This document shows, piece by piece, positions 34,528-43,226 of a stretch of DNA of 64,000 bases (the first letter of the stretch is position 1; each line of letters begins with the position of its first letter). A model generated the notes under the pieces. It was not told the DNA's origin and ran no database searches. It saw only the letters and a list, made by a program, of their open reading frames with translations. A program made the translations under genes and the position numbers. Source of the DNA: Pseudonocardia sp. HH130629-09. GTDB lineage: Bacteria; Actinomycetota; Actinomycetes; Mycobacteriales; Pseudonocardiaceae. The DNA lies in NCBI RefSeq assembly GCF_001294645.1, contig NZ_CP011868.1, forward strand, positions 4,278,001 to 4,342,000, written 5' to 3'.

Positions 34528-36606
34528 GTGCCGAACGAGGAGCTGCCACTCGTGACGTCTCCCGGTGGAGCACCCGCCGCCCGCACCGGAACGACCGCCG
34601 GCGGTGCCACGCGTTCCCGGTTCCGTCCGGAGCTGCAGGGCCTGCGCGCCCTGGCGGTGCTGCTGGTGGTCGTCTACCACGTCTGGGTCGGCCGGGTCTC
34701 CGGCGGCGTCGACGTGTTCTTCCTGATCACCGGCTTCCTCATCACAGGTGGCCTGTACCGGGCCGCGGCGCGGGGCGGGATCGACGTGCTCGCCACCTGG
34801 CGACGTCAGTTCTCCCGGCTCCTGCCGGCGATGACGGTGGTCCTGACCGCGGGTGTGGTGGCCGGGTTCTGGCTGCTGCCGGAGAACCGGTGGATGCCGA
34901 CCGTCCGGGAGACGGTCGCGTCGCTGCTGTTCCTGCAGAACTGGGAGCTGGCGCACAACTCGGTCGACTACGCGGCCCGCGACAACGCGGCGAGCATCGT
35001 CCAGCACTTCTGGTCGCTGTCCATCCAGGGCCAGTTCTACCTGCTCGCGCCGCTGGTCGTGGCCGGCGTCGCGATCGCGACCCGGCGGGACGGGGCCGAC
35101 CTGCACCGGCGGCTCACCGGCACGCTGCTCGCCGTCGGCGGGGCCTCGTTCGCGTACTCGGTGTACCTGCCGCTGGTGAACCAGCCGCTGGCCTACTTCC
35201 ACTCCGCGACGCGGATCTGGGAGTTCGCGCTCGGCGGGCTGCTGGCGCTGTGGATCTCCCGGATCGAGGACCGGCCGGAGCTGACCCCCGGCACCCGCGC
35301 CGTGCTCGGCTGGGGCGGCGTGGTCGCGCTGGTCTCCTGCGGGATCCTGCTGCAGGTGGACCGCGCGTTCCCCGGCTGGGCCGCGCTCTGGCCGACGCTG
35401 GCCGCGGCGATGGTGCTGGTCGCCGGGCGGTCCGGGCACCGGTTCGGCGTCGACCACCTGCTGTCGGGACGGGTGCTGCGCACGATCGGCGACCTCTCCT
35501 TCCCGCTGTACCTGTGGCACTGGCCGATCCTGACGCTCACGCTGGTGCGCACCGGGCAGGACCGGCTGGACCTGGAGCAGGGCGCCGCCGTGATCGCGGT
35601 GTCGTTCGTGCTGGCCTGGCTGACCCACCGGTTCGTCGAGCAGCGGGTCGCCGCGCTCGACGTGGGCCGCGCGCTGCGCACCGGCGGGGTGCTGGCGCTG
35701 ACGGTGCTCGTCGCCGCGGGGTCCTGGTACGGGCTGGCCGCCGCGCGGGCGTCGACGCCGGTGCTGGCGGGCTCGCCGTCGCACCCGGGCGCGGGGGCGC
35801 TGTCCCCGCAGTTCGACCTCGCCTCGCTCGACCCGGCCGACGCCGAGCTGACCCCGTCGCTGGTGCAGGCGCCCGACGACTGGAGCTACCACGGCACCAG
35901 CTGGGACTGCGGGCCGTCCGAGCACGGCGCGGAGCTGGAGGTCTGCACGGTGCCCGCGCCGGACCCGGAGACCTCGGAGCGGACGGTCGCCGTGGTCGGC
36001 GACTCGCACGCCCAGCAGTACGCCGCCGCGCTCGCGGTGATCGCCGAGCAGCGCAACTGGTCGATGGTGGGCATGTTCCGCGGGGCCTGCCCGATGTCGG
36101 TGCGCTCGGAGGCCGTGCCCGAGGACCAGGGCTGCACCGACTGGAACGCCGCGGTGCACGACCAGCTGGTCACGGCGCCACCCGACGCGGTACTGACCCT
36201 CGCCAGCCGCGACGTGCGTCCAGGGCTGCACGAGCAGACCCCCGAGGGGTTCGTGCAGGCCTGGCAGCGGCTCGACACGGCCGGGATCCCGGTCGTCGCG
36301 GTCCGCGACAACCCGCGGTTCGACTTCAACGTGGTCGACTGCGTCGCCACCCAGGGCCGGGGCGCACCGGACTGCGACGTCGACCGGCACACGCTGTACC
36401 AGCCGTACCCGCCGTGGTCGGTGGTCCCGGGTGTCCCGCCGAACGTGGTGTTCGCCGACCTGTCCGACGGCATCTGCGACCCGGCGCTCTGCCGCAGCGA
36501 GGTGGGCAACGTACTCGTCTACAAGGACGACAACCACCTCACCGCCACCTACGCCGCGACCCTCGCACCGACCCTGGCGACCGCCTTCGACGAGCTCGAC
36601 TGGTGA
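34528..36606 (+). CDS. acyltransferase 3 / SGNH hydrolase fusion (OafA-like)
   Basis: A 692-residue membrane O-acyltransferase. The N-terminal half is acyltransferase-3 with about ten helices and motifs LQGLRALAVLLVVVYHVWVG, FFLITGFLIT and RQFSRLLPAMTVV; the C-terminal half (about 430-692) is an extracytoplasmic SGNH domain with VVGDSHAQQY (nucleophile Ser) and DDNHLTATYA (Asp/His). Such fusions acetylate cell-wall polymers or glycans. TAAACT (34507-34512) may be the -10 box. Confidence 0.92.
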   Translation: MPNEELPLVTSPGGAPAARTGTTAGGATRSRFRPELQGLRALAVLLVVVYHVWVGRVSGGVDVFFLITGFLITGGLYRAAARGGIDVLATWRRQFSRLLPAMTVVLTAGVVAGFWLLPENRWMPTVRETVASLLFLQNWELAHNSVDYAARDNAASIVQHFWSLSIQGQFYLLAPLVVAGVAIATRRDGADLHRRLTGTLLAVGGASFAYSVYLPLVNQPLAYFHSATRIWEFALGGLLALWISRIEDRPELTPGTRAVLGWGGVVALVSCGILLQVDRAFPGWAALWPTLAAAMVLVAGRSGHRFGVDHLLSGRVLRTIGDLSFPLYLWHWPILTLTLVRTGQDRLDLEQGAAVIAVSFVLAWLTHRFVEQRVAALDVGRALRTGGVLALTVLVAAGSWYGLAAARASTPVLAGSPSHPGAGALSPQFDLASLDPADAELTPSLVQAPDDWSYHGTSWDCGPSEHGAELEVCTVPAPDPETSERTVAVVGDSHAQQYAAALAVIAEQRNWSMVGMFRGACPMSVRSEAVPEDQGCTDWNAAVHDQLVTAPPDAVLTLASRDVRPGLHEQTPEGFVQAWQRLDTAGIPVVAVRDNPRFDFNVVDCVATQGRGAPDCDVDRHTLYQPYPPWSVVPGVPPNVVFADLSDGICDPALCRSEVGNVLVYKDDNHLTATYAATLAPTLATAFDELDW

Positions 36607-36609
36607 GCC

Positions 36610-36837
36610 TCAGGCCGGGCGGACGCTCCGCCCGGCCACGGCGACGACGTCACCACGTCGGAGCTGCGCGCCCCGGCGGTGCTCGGGCATCCCGTTCACC
36701 GTGACCTCGCCGGCCTCGAGGATCTCGCGGGCATCCGCGCCGTCCTCGGCCAGTCCGGCGAGCTTGAGGAACTGGCCGATCCGGATCGGCTCCTCACGGA
36801 TGGGGACGTCCTCGGGGATCGGCTGTGGTGTCGGCAT
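36610..36837 (-). CDS. S4 domain RNA-binding protein (YbcJ-like)
   Basis: A 75-residue protein consisting of one S4 domain: RIGQFLKLAGLAEDGADARE, ILEAGEVTVNGMPEHRRG and AQLRRGDVVAV. Small stand-alone S4 proteins bind structured RNA, probably ribosomal. It converges on the acyltransferase gene with a 3-bp gap. Confidence 0.9.
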   Translation of the reverse strand: MPTPQPIPEDVPIREEPIRIGQFLKLAGLAEDGADAREILEAGEVTVNGMPEHRRGAQLRRGDVVAVAGRSVRPA

Positions 36838-36870
36838 GCACCCAGTGTCCCCGCCGTAGCATCACCCGGT

Positions 36871-37473
36871 GTGGGTGACCACTACTTCAGCGCCACGCCG
36901 TCCGTCGCCAGCCACCGCGGCTCGGTCCGCCTGCACACGTCCGGCGTGGACCTGTCACTGGTGACCGACACCGGGGTGTTCTCGCACAGCCGCCTCGACC
37001 GCGGGACGAAGGTGCTGCTCGACACCGCACCGATGCCGCCGGTCCGCGGGCCGCTGCTCGACGTCGGCTGCGGCTACGGCCCCATCGCGCTCACGCTGGC
37101 CAGCCGGCGCCGTCGGCTGCCCGTGTGGGCGGTGGACCTCAACGAGCGCGCGCTGGGCCTCACCCGGGAGAACGCCGAGGCGGCCGGGCTGGGCAACGTG
37201 ACCGCCTGCCGGCCCGGGGAGGTCCCCGACGACGTGACCTTCGCCGGGATCTACTCCAACCCCCCGATCCGCTCGGGCAAGGCCGCGCTGCACGAGCTGC
37301 TGCTGCGCTGGCTCCCGCGGCTCCTCCCCGGCGGGCGGGCCTACCTGGTGGTGGCGAAGAACCTGGGCTCGGACTCGCTGCAACGGTGGCTGAGCGACGA
37401 GCAGGGCTTCCCGACGACCCGCCTCGCCTCCGAGCGCGGCTACCGGGTGCTGGAGGTCGCACCGGCGCCCTGA
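36871..37473 (+). CDS. class I SAM methyltransferase (RsmC-like)
   Basis: A 200-residue methyltransferase. SAM motif I is LLDVGCGYGPIALTLA, with the acidic ribose contact VDLNERAL, and the amino-methylating motif is SNPPIRSGK, as in RsmC-type 16S rRNA guanine-N2 methyltransferases. It is a single-domain version. GTG 36871 follows TAGCAT (36857-36862) by 8 nt, so leaderless. Its 3' end overlaps the convergent TetR gene by 34 bp. Confidence 0.9.
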   Translation: MGDHYFSATPSVASHRGSVRLHTSGVDLSLVTDTGVFSHSRLDRGTKVLLDTAPMPPVRGPLLDVGCGYGPIALTLASRRRRLPVWAVDLNERALGLTRENAEAAGLGNVTACRPGEVPDDVTFAGIYSNPPIRSGKAALHELLLRWLPRLLPGGRAYLVVAKNLGSDSLQRWLSDEQGFPTTRLASERGYRVLEVAPAP

Positions 37474-38042
37474 GCGGGCGGGAGCAGACCGTCGACGAGC
37501 GCGTCGACGACGGCGTCGGTCGGGGTGTCCGGGTCGATGGACAGGGTCAGCCGGTCCAGGAGCAGGCCGTCGACCGCGTAGTGGAACAGCGCGATCTCCG
37601 CGGGCCCGCCGGGCAGCCCCGCGGCCCGGTTGTAGGCGACGTCACCGGCGAACCCCGCGCGCAGCCACTCCCCCATGACCTCGGCGACCTCCGGCCGCCG
37701 GGCGGCCTCCAGGCGCAGCTCGAAGAGCGCCAGCGTCACCTCGGGTTCGGCGCCGAGCCGGCGCACGACGTCGCGGATGTGGTCGGCGAACATCGCAGGC
37801 CCCGCCTCCCCCGCCCGCATCCCGGCGACGGTCTCCGGGTCCGGCGCCAGCCGCTGCCCGATCCGGTCGGCCAGCGCACGGACGAGCTCGGCGCGGGTCC
37901 GGAAGTAGTTCGACGCCGTGCCGGTCGGGACACCGGCCTCCCGGTCCAGCGCACGGTGGGTCAGCCCCCGGGCGCCCTCGCGGGCCAGCACGGCCAGCCC
38001 GGCGTCGGCCAGCCGCTGCCTGCGGTCGTCGTTGCGTGCCAT
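37440..38042 (-). CDS. TetR family regulator
   Basis: A 200-residue repressor: HTH in GLTHRALDREAGVPTGTASN followed by YFRTRAELVRAL, then a ligand-binding C-terminal half. It is divergent from the DHFR-like reductase gene, with a long inverted repeat between them (38059-38108), so it probably represses that gene and itself. Confidence 0.92.
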   Translation of the reverse strand: MARNDDRRQRLADAGLAVLAREGARGLTHRALDREAGVPTGTASNYFRTRAELVRALADRIGQRLAPDPETVAGMRAGEAGPAMFADHIRDVVRRLGAEPEVTLALFELRLEAARRPEVAEVMGEWLRAGFAGDVAYNRAAGLPGGPAEIALFHYAVDGLLLDRLTLSIDPDTPTDAVVDALVDGLLPPAQGAGATSSTR

Positions 38043-38058
38043 ACGGGGACCGTAGACG

Positions 38059-38108
38059 AACCACGACGCCTGTTGTACTTTCGATCGACCACAACAGCAG
38101 TCGTGGTT
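38059..38108. promoter_or_regulatory. TetR operator: 18-bp inverted repeat
   Basis: AACCACGACGCCTGTTGT at 38059-38076 and ACAACAGCAGTCGTGGTT at 38091-38108 are inverted copies with two mismatches and 14 bp between. The site lies between the TetR gene and the reductase gene and is long enough to bind two dimers. Confidence 0.75.
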
Positions 38109-38130
38109 GATCGACCCCGGAGGTCTGCCC

Positions 38131-38751
38131 GTGCGTGAGCTCATCTACTACGTCGCGGTCTCGCTCGACGGCCGCATCGCGGCCCCCGACGACACCTTCG
38201 ACGCCTTCCCGCAGACCGGCGACCACATCGACATGATCCTGCGCGACTGGACCGACACGATCCCGGCCGTCGGGCTGGAGATGCTCGGGCTGACCGCGGA
38301 CAACACCCGCTTCGACACCGTACTGATGGGCTGGAACACCTACGCCGCAGGCCTGTCGGTCACCGCCGACCCGTATCCGCACCTGGAGCAGTACGTCCTG
38401 TCCCGCAGCCGCCCCGCCGACGCGGTGCCCGCCGGGATCACCCTGACCGGGCGCGACCCGGTGGAGCTCGTCCGCGAGCTGAAGCAGCGCGACGGCGCCG
38501 ACATCTGGCTCTGCGGGGGCGGGCGGCTCGCGACCGCGTTGGCGGGCGAGATCGACCGGCTGGTGCTCAAGGTGAACCCGGTCGTCCTCGGAGCGGGAAA
38601 GTCCCTGTTCGACGACGCCGGCGGGTACCACCCGCGGTCCTGGGAGCTGGTGCGGTCGACGCCGTACTGCTCGGGCGTGGTCGTCGCCGAGTACGCGCGG
38701 ACCCCCCTGACAGGACGAAGGCCCCCAGGGGGTACCCGGGGGCCTTCGTGA
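38131..38751 (+). CDS. DHFR/RibD-like reductase family protein
   Basis: A 206-residue protein of the dihydrofolate-reductase-like (RibD C-terminal) family: LIYYVAVSLDGRIAAPDDTF at the start, TVLMGWNTYAAGL, and ADIWLCGGGRLATALAGEID for NADPH binding. Members are NADPH-dependent reductases of pterins, pyrimidines or unknown substrates. GTG 38131 has GGAGG 7 nt upstream. The last residues are read from terminator DNA, so the natural C-terminus may be recent. Controlled by the divergent TetR gene. Confidence 0.88.
   Translation: MRELIYYVAVSLDGRIAAPDDTFDAFPQTGDHIDMILRDWTDTIPAVGLEMLGLTADNTRFDTVLMGWNTYAAGLSVTADPYPHLEQYVLSRSRPADAVPAGITLTGRDPVELVRELKQRDGADIWLCGGGRLATALAGEIDRLVLKVNPVVLGAGKSLFDDAGGYHPRSWELVRSTPYCSGVVVAEYARTPLTGRRPPGGTRGPS
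38715..38749. terminator. bidirectional terminator between reductase and tRNA genes
   Basis: A 12-bp stem (ACGAAGGCCCCC / GGGGGCCTTCGT) whose 11-nt loop can pair further. It lies within the last codons of the reductase and just beyond the 3' end of the convergent initiator tRNA, so it can stop transcription from both sides. Confidence 0.8.
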
Positions 38752-38752
38752 G

Positions 38753-38829
38753 TGGTAGCGGGGGCAGGATTCGAACCTGCGACCTCTGGGTTATGAGCCC
38801 AGCGAGCTACCGAGCTGCTCCACCCCGCG
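38753..38829 (-). tRNA. initiator tRNA-fMet (CAT)
   Basis: A 77-nt tRNA including encoded CCA. Initiator marks are present: position 1 is C and unpaired with position 72 (C-T), and the anticodon stem has three G-C pairs (CTGGG/CCCAG) around loop CTCATAA. T-arm GCAGGTTCGAATCCTGC. Confidence 0.96.
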
Positions 38830-38881
38830 CCGAACGGAACCGCGTGCATTCCGTCTGTGTTGTAGGCACAACCCTACACAC

Positions 38882-38917
38882 CGGGCCGGACCCCACCCGC
38901 AGGGGGGGTCCGGCCCG
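38882..38917 (-). terminator. terminator of the UPF0182 gene
   Basis: A 13-bp stem (CGGGCCGGACCCC / GGGGTCCGGCCCG) with a 10-nt loop begins 17 nt past the stop codon of the UPF0182 gene on the minus strand. Confidence 0.75.
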
Positions 38918-38934
38918 ACGAGGACCAACTGCGA

Positions 38935-41856
38935 TCAGCCGCCGGCGCTCTGGAACGCCGCGACAGCACGGTCCAGCGCCGCCAGCGCCTCGCCCTGCCT
39001 GGCGAAGTCACCGGACTGCTGGGCCGCCTTGAGGTCGTTCAACGCCGTGCGGATCTGCTGCGCCGCGGTCGCCTGCGCCGCGTTGGGCGCCGCCGGGGTC
39101 TGGGCGCCCTGACCGTTCGGCGTGGTCGGGGTCGTGGGCGTCGTCGGTCGGCCGGGCTGCCCGGTCGTCGGGGCGGCTCCGCCCGCGGCGGCACCGGCGC
39201 CGGCGCCGAACACCTCGTCGAGAGCCCGGGACAGGCTCGCGTCGTAGCCGAGCCGGTCGCCGTAGAACACCAGGACGCGGGCCAGCTGCGGGTAGGTCGA
39301 GTTGTCCTGCCCGCCCGCACGCTCGATGTAGACCGGCTCGACGTAGAGCAGACCACCGGCCACCGGCAGCGTCAGCAGGTTGCCGTAGTCGATCGTGGTC
39401 TGGTTCTGCCGTAGCAGGTTCAGCTCCGACGACACCTCGGGCGAACCGAGGAACCGGGCCTGGACCTGCTGCGGGCCGAGCGTCTGGGTCTCGTTCGGCA
39501 GCTGCAGCACGGTCAGCTTCCCGTAGGTGTCGGGGTCCGAGCTGGCCGAGACGTAGGAGGCGAGGAACTGCCGCCGCAGGCTGACCAGCGCACTGGTCAG
39601 CTGGAACGACGCGCCTTCCTGCCCCGGCAGCCCCGCGTAGATGTAGTACGGCGGCTGCGCGTCCTGGCTGCCGCCGTTGCCGCCCTGCACGGTCGGGTCG
39701 GACGGGACGTCCCAGAACGACACGGTGGAGAAGAACTCGTTCGGGTCGTCGACGTGGTAGCGGGTCAGCAGCTCACGCTGGACCTTGAACTGGTCCTCCG
39801 GGTAGCGCAGGTGGGCCTGCAGGTCCGGGGTGATCGCCGAGCGCGGCTCGACCGTGCCCGGGAACGCCTTCTCCCAGGTCTGCAGCACCGGGTCGGTCTC
39901 GTCGAAGGCGTAGAGCTTCACGGTGCCGTCGTAGGCGTCGACCGTGGCCTTGACCGAGTTGCGCAGGTAGCTGATCGTGTCGTTCGGCAGCTGCTGGCCG
40001 TTCGGCCCGAGCCGCGAGTCCGACGTGGCGTCACCCAGCTGCACGCGCTCGGCGTAGGGGAAGTTCTGCAGCGTGGTGTAGCCGTCGATGATCCACTGCA
40101 CCCGCCCGTCGACGACGGCCGGATACGGGTCGTTGTCCAGCGTCAGCCACGGGGCCACCGCCTGCACGCGGTCCCGCGGGTTCCGGACGTACATGATCTT
40201 CGAGTCGGCGTTGATCGAGTTGTTGAACAGGATGTTCCGCTCGCCGTAGGCCAGCGCGAACACCGTGCGGTTGAACAGCCCGCCGATCGGGACGCCGCCG
40301 GCCCCGGTGTAGGTGTACTGCGCCTCGTCGGAGTCGTACTCCCGCGGCGGGGTGCCCGGCTCGGCGCCGACGATCGAGTACTGGTTGTCGAGCAGCTCGC
40401 CGTAGTAGATGCGGGGCTGCTGGACGGGCACGAAGCCCTGCTGCTGGGTGTCGGAGACCTGGAAGTTCGGCAGGCCGCCGGAGCCGCCCGCGTCCTCCAA
40501 CGCCTCGTTCACCTGGTTCGCCGGCGCGGCCACGATCCCGTTGCCGTGGGTGTAGACCAGGTGCCGGTTGATCCAGTCCTGCTGGTTGTTGACCAGGCCG
40601 TTGGCGTTCATCTCGCGCGCCGCGACGATGTAGTCGCGGGTCTGGCCGCCGACGGTGTAGCGGTCGATGTCCAGGCTGGGCGAGAACCCGTAGAAGTTCC
40701 GTCGCTGCTGGAGCTGGGTGAACGTGCGGTTGAGCTTGCCCGGGTCGAGCAGCCGGATGTTGGGGATGGTGTCGGTGTCGGCCCGGACCTGGGCCGGTGT
40801 GGCCTCCGACGTGCCCGCGTAGGGCGTGATGTCGACCTTGTCCGGCCCGATGCCGAACGCGTCCCGGGTCGCCGCGATGTTGCGTTCGATCGACGGGGCC
40901 TCGTTGACGTTCGCGTTGGGCGCGACGACGAACTGCTGCAGCACCAGCGGGAACGCCGTTCCGACCAGGATCGAGGACACGACGAGCATGACCACGGCGA
41001 CGGCCGGGATCTGCAGGTTCTGGCGGAACGCCGCGACGAAGAACGCCAGGGCACAGATCACCGCGATGACCAGCAGGATCAGCTTGGCGGGCAGGACCGC
41101 GTTGAGGTCGGTGTAGGTGGCGCCGTAGAACGTCTGCGCGTTCCGGTTGGACCACAGCAGGTCGTAGCGGTCGAACCAGTAGGCGACGGCCTTGAGCAGC
41201 ACGAACACCCCGGCGAGCACGGCGAGCTGGGCACGCGCGGCGGTGGAGACGAAGCCGGAGCGGCCCGACAGCCGGATGCCGCCGAAGATGTAGTGGGTCA
41301 CCAGCGCGAGCACGAAGCAGATCGCGACGGCGACGAACAGCCAGTTCAGGCTCATCCGCAGGAACGGCAGGGTGAAGGCGTAGAACCCGATGTCGTTGCC
41401 GAACTCGGGATCGGCCCGGCCGAACGGGGTGCCGTGCAGGAACATCTGCACGGTCTCCCACTGGGTCGGTGCCGCGAGACCGGCGATCAGCCCGATCACG
41501 ACCGGCACGCCGACGGCGAACACGCGCAGGCGCTGGATGATCGTGGTCCGGTAGCGCGCGACCGGGTCCTCGGGGCCGGACACCGGCACGAAGACCGGGC
41601 GGTACCGGTAGGCCAGCCACAGCGTCAGCGCGACCAGCCCGCCCACCACCAGGGCCACGACCCCGAAGAGCACGATCTGGGTGAACAGCCGGGTGAGCTG
41701 GACGCTCCGGAAACCGACCTCGCCGAACCACAGGTAGTCGACGTAGAAGTTCAGCAGCCGCGAGCCACCGAGCAGAAGAACTACGAGGACGCCCGCGGCG
41801 ACCAGCAGGATCCGGGTTCGGCGGGTCAGCGACGGCGCTCCCACAGGGGGCCGCAT
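38935..41856 (-). CDS. UPF0182 family membrane protein
   Basis: A 973-residue membrane protein: seven helices in the first third (from TRILLVAAGVLVVLLLG, with NFYVDYLWFGEVGFRSV as family signature), then a large extracytoplasmic domain (about 330-900, including LVYTHGNGIVAAPANQVNE), and a Pro/Thr/Gln-rich tail. Function is unknown; it is conserved in actinobacteria and corresponds to Rv3193c in M. tuberculosis by family and context. ATG 41856 is chosen; upstream in-frame sequence is not family-like. Confidence 0.93.
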   Translation of the reverse strand: MRPPVGAPSLTRRTRILLVAAGVLVVLLLGGSRLLNFYVDYLWFGEVGFRSVQLTRLFTQIVLFGVVALVVGGLVALTLWLAYRYRPVFVPVSGPEDPVARYRTTIIQRLRVFAVGVPVVIGLIAGLAAPTQWETVQMFLHGTPFGRADPEFGNDIGFYAFTLPFLRMSLNWLFVAVAICFVLALVTHYIFGGIRLSGRSGFVSTAARAQLAVLAGVFVLLKAVAYWFDRYDLLWSNRNAQTFYGATYTDLNAVLPAKLILLVIAVICALAFFVAAFRQNLQIPAVAVVMLVVSSILVGTAFPLVLQQFVVAPNANVNEAPSIERNIAATRDAFGIGPDKVDITPYAGTSEATPAQVRADTDTIPNIRLLDPGKLNRTFTQLQQRRNFYGFSPSLDIDRYTVGGQTRDYIVAAREMNANGLVNNQQDWINRHLVYTHGNGIVAAPANQVNEALEDAGGSGGLPNFQVSDTQQQGFVPVQQPRIYYGELLDNQYSIVGAEPGTPPREYDSDEAQYTYTGAGGVPIGGLFNRTVFALAYGERNILFNNSINADSKIMYVRNPRDRVQAVAPWLTLDNDPYPAVVDGRVQWIIDGYTTLQNFPYAERVQLGDATSDSRLGPNGQQLPNDTISYLRNSVKATVDAYDGTVKLYAFDETDPVLQTWEKAFPGTVEPRSAITPDLQAHLRYPEDQFKVQRELLTRYHVDDPNEFFSTVSFWDVPSDPTVQGGNGGSQDAQPPYYIYAGLPGQEGASFQLTSALVSLRRQFLASYVSASSDPDTYGKLTVLQLPNETQTLGPQQVQARFLGSPEVSSELNLLRQNQTTIDYGNLLTLPVAGGLLYVEPVYIERAGGQDNSTYPQLARVLVFYGDRLGYDASLSRALDEVFGAGAGAAAGGAAPTTGQPGRPTTPTTPTTPNGQGAQTPAAPNAAQATAAQQIRTALNDLKAAQQSGDFARQGEALAALDRAVAAFQSAGG

Positions 41857-42100
41857 GGACGACACGGGCACACTCCACAGTTCGGGTACGACACGTGGAG
41901 AGCGCGGCCGGCTGGGGTGACGGCACGGTTCTCCGAGGGCAACTGTACGGAGGTTCGGTGAAGTCGCCGTCGGGTCCCGGCGTGTCGGGACGAAAACGAC
42001 ACATCGGGCAGCTCGGCACCGGCACCCCGACCCGCATCGTCGCAGGACGGACCGGGGTCGGGCGCACCCCCGCCGTCGCACGATCGTAGGGTTCCGTCCC

Positions 42101-43129
42101 GTGGGCGTTCGATCTTCGACGTGGGTGACCGCGGTCCTCGTACTGCTGGCCCTCACCGCGGTCGGGACGGTGGTCCCCGCGCCGGTCGTCGCCCTCGGGC
42201 CCGGGCCCACGTTCGACACCCTCGGCGAGGTCGACGGCACGCCCGTGGTGTCGACGGAGGGGCTGCCGACCTACCCGACGACCGGGCACCTGAACATGAC
42301 CACCGTCGGCGTCACCGACGGGATCTCGACGCTGCGGGCCCTGGGCATGTGGGCATCGGGCACCTACCGGCTCGCGCCGCGCTGGTCGCTGTACCCGCCC
42401 GGCGAGTCCACCGAGCAGGTCACGCAGGCCAACCAGCAGGAGTTCGACGGCTCGATCGCGAACGCCGAGGCCGCGGCGCTGAACCACCTCCACCTGCCGA
42501 CCCGGGTCACGGTCGGCGCGCTGACCCCCGGCTCGCCGTCGGCGGGGGTGCTGGAGCCGGGCGACGAGATCCGCGCCGTCGGCGCGACCCCGGTGACCTC
42601 GGTCCAGGGGCTGCTCGACGCGATGGGCGCCGCGCGCCCCGGGGAGCCGGTCACCCTCACGATCCGGCGCGGGGACGCCGCGCCGCGCCGGGTCACCGTC
42701 ACCCCGGCCGCCCACCCGGACGACCCGGCGCGGGCCTTCCTGGGCATCACCCCGGCCACCTCCCCCGCCGAGGGGCAGAAGCTGACCATCTCCCTGGGCG
42801 ACGTCGGTGGTCCCTCGGCCGGCCTCATGTTCAGTCTGGCGCTGGTCGACAAGCTGACCCCGGGCCCGCTGACCGGCGGCCGGTTCGTCGCCGGCACCGG
42901 CACCATCGACGCCGAGGGCCGGGTCGGCCCGATCAGCGGCATCCGGTTCAAGATGCTGAAGGCCCGCGAGGTCGGTGCGCAGACGTTCCTGGTGCCGGCC
43001 GCGAACTGCGCCGAGGCCGCCGAGGACGCACCCGACGGGCTGCAGCTGGTGCGGGTCGGGACCCTCGACGAGGCGGTCGGGGCGCTGACCACCCTCGACA
43101 CCGGCGGTACGCCCGCCGGATGTTCCTAG
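42101..43129 (+). CDS. PDZ domain Lon-like protease (YlbL family)
   Basis: A 342-residue membrane-anchored protease: one N-terminal helix (TAVLVLLALTAVGTVV), a PDZ domain (about 130-225, GSPSAGVLEPGDEIRAV), and a Lon-type S16 domain with the Ser nucleophile in GGPSAGLMFSL and Lys in ISGIRFKMLKAREVG. It would cut proteins outside the membrane. GTG 42101 follows TAGGGT (42087-42092) by 8 nt, so leaderless. Divergent from the UPF0182 gene, as in M. tuberculosis (Rv3194c-type). Confidence 0.93.
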   Translation: MGVRSSTWVTAVLVLLALTAVGTVVPAPVVALGPGPTFDTLGEVDGTPVVSTEGLPTYPTTGHLNMTTVGVTDGISTLRALGMWASGTYRLAPRWSLYPPGESTEQVTQANQQEFDGSIANAEAAALNHLHLPTRVTVGALTPGSPSAGVLEPGDEIRAVGATPVTSVQGLLDAMGAARPGEPVTLTIRRGDAAPRRVTVTPAAHPDDPARAFLGITPATSPAEGQKLTISLGDVGGPSAGLMFSLALVDKLTPGPLTGGRFVAGTGTIDAEGRVGPISGIRFKMLKAREVGAQTFLVPAANCAEAAEDAPDGLQLVRVGTLDEAVGALTTLDTGGTPAGCS

Positions 43130-43226
43130 TTCCCCGGTCCGCCCGCAGCGAACACGGCCCCACCAGGCCCGATCCACCGGCCGTGGGGCGGCGACCACCC
43201 CCCCGGCCCCGCGTACGGTGGACGCC

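Noticed and set aside
38935-42240. Start of the UPF0182 protein about 128 codons further upstream
   Set aside because: The extra sequence is not family-like and would overlap the divergent protease promoter; ATG 41856 fits the first membrane helix.
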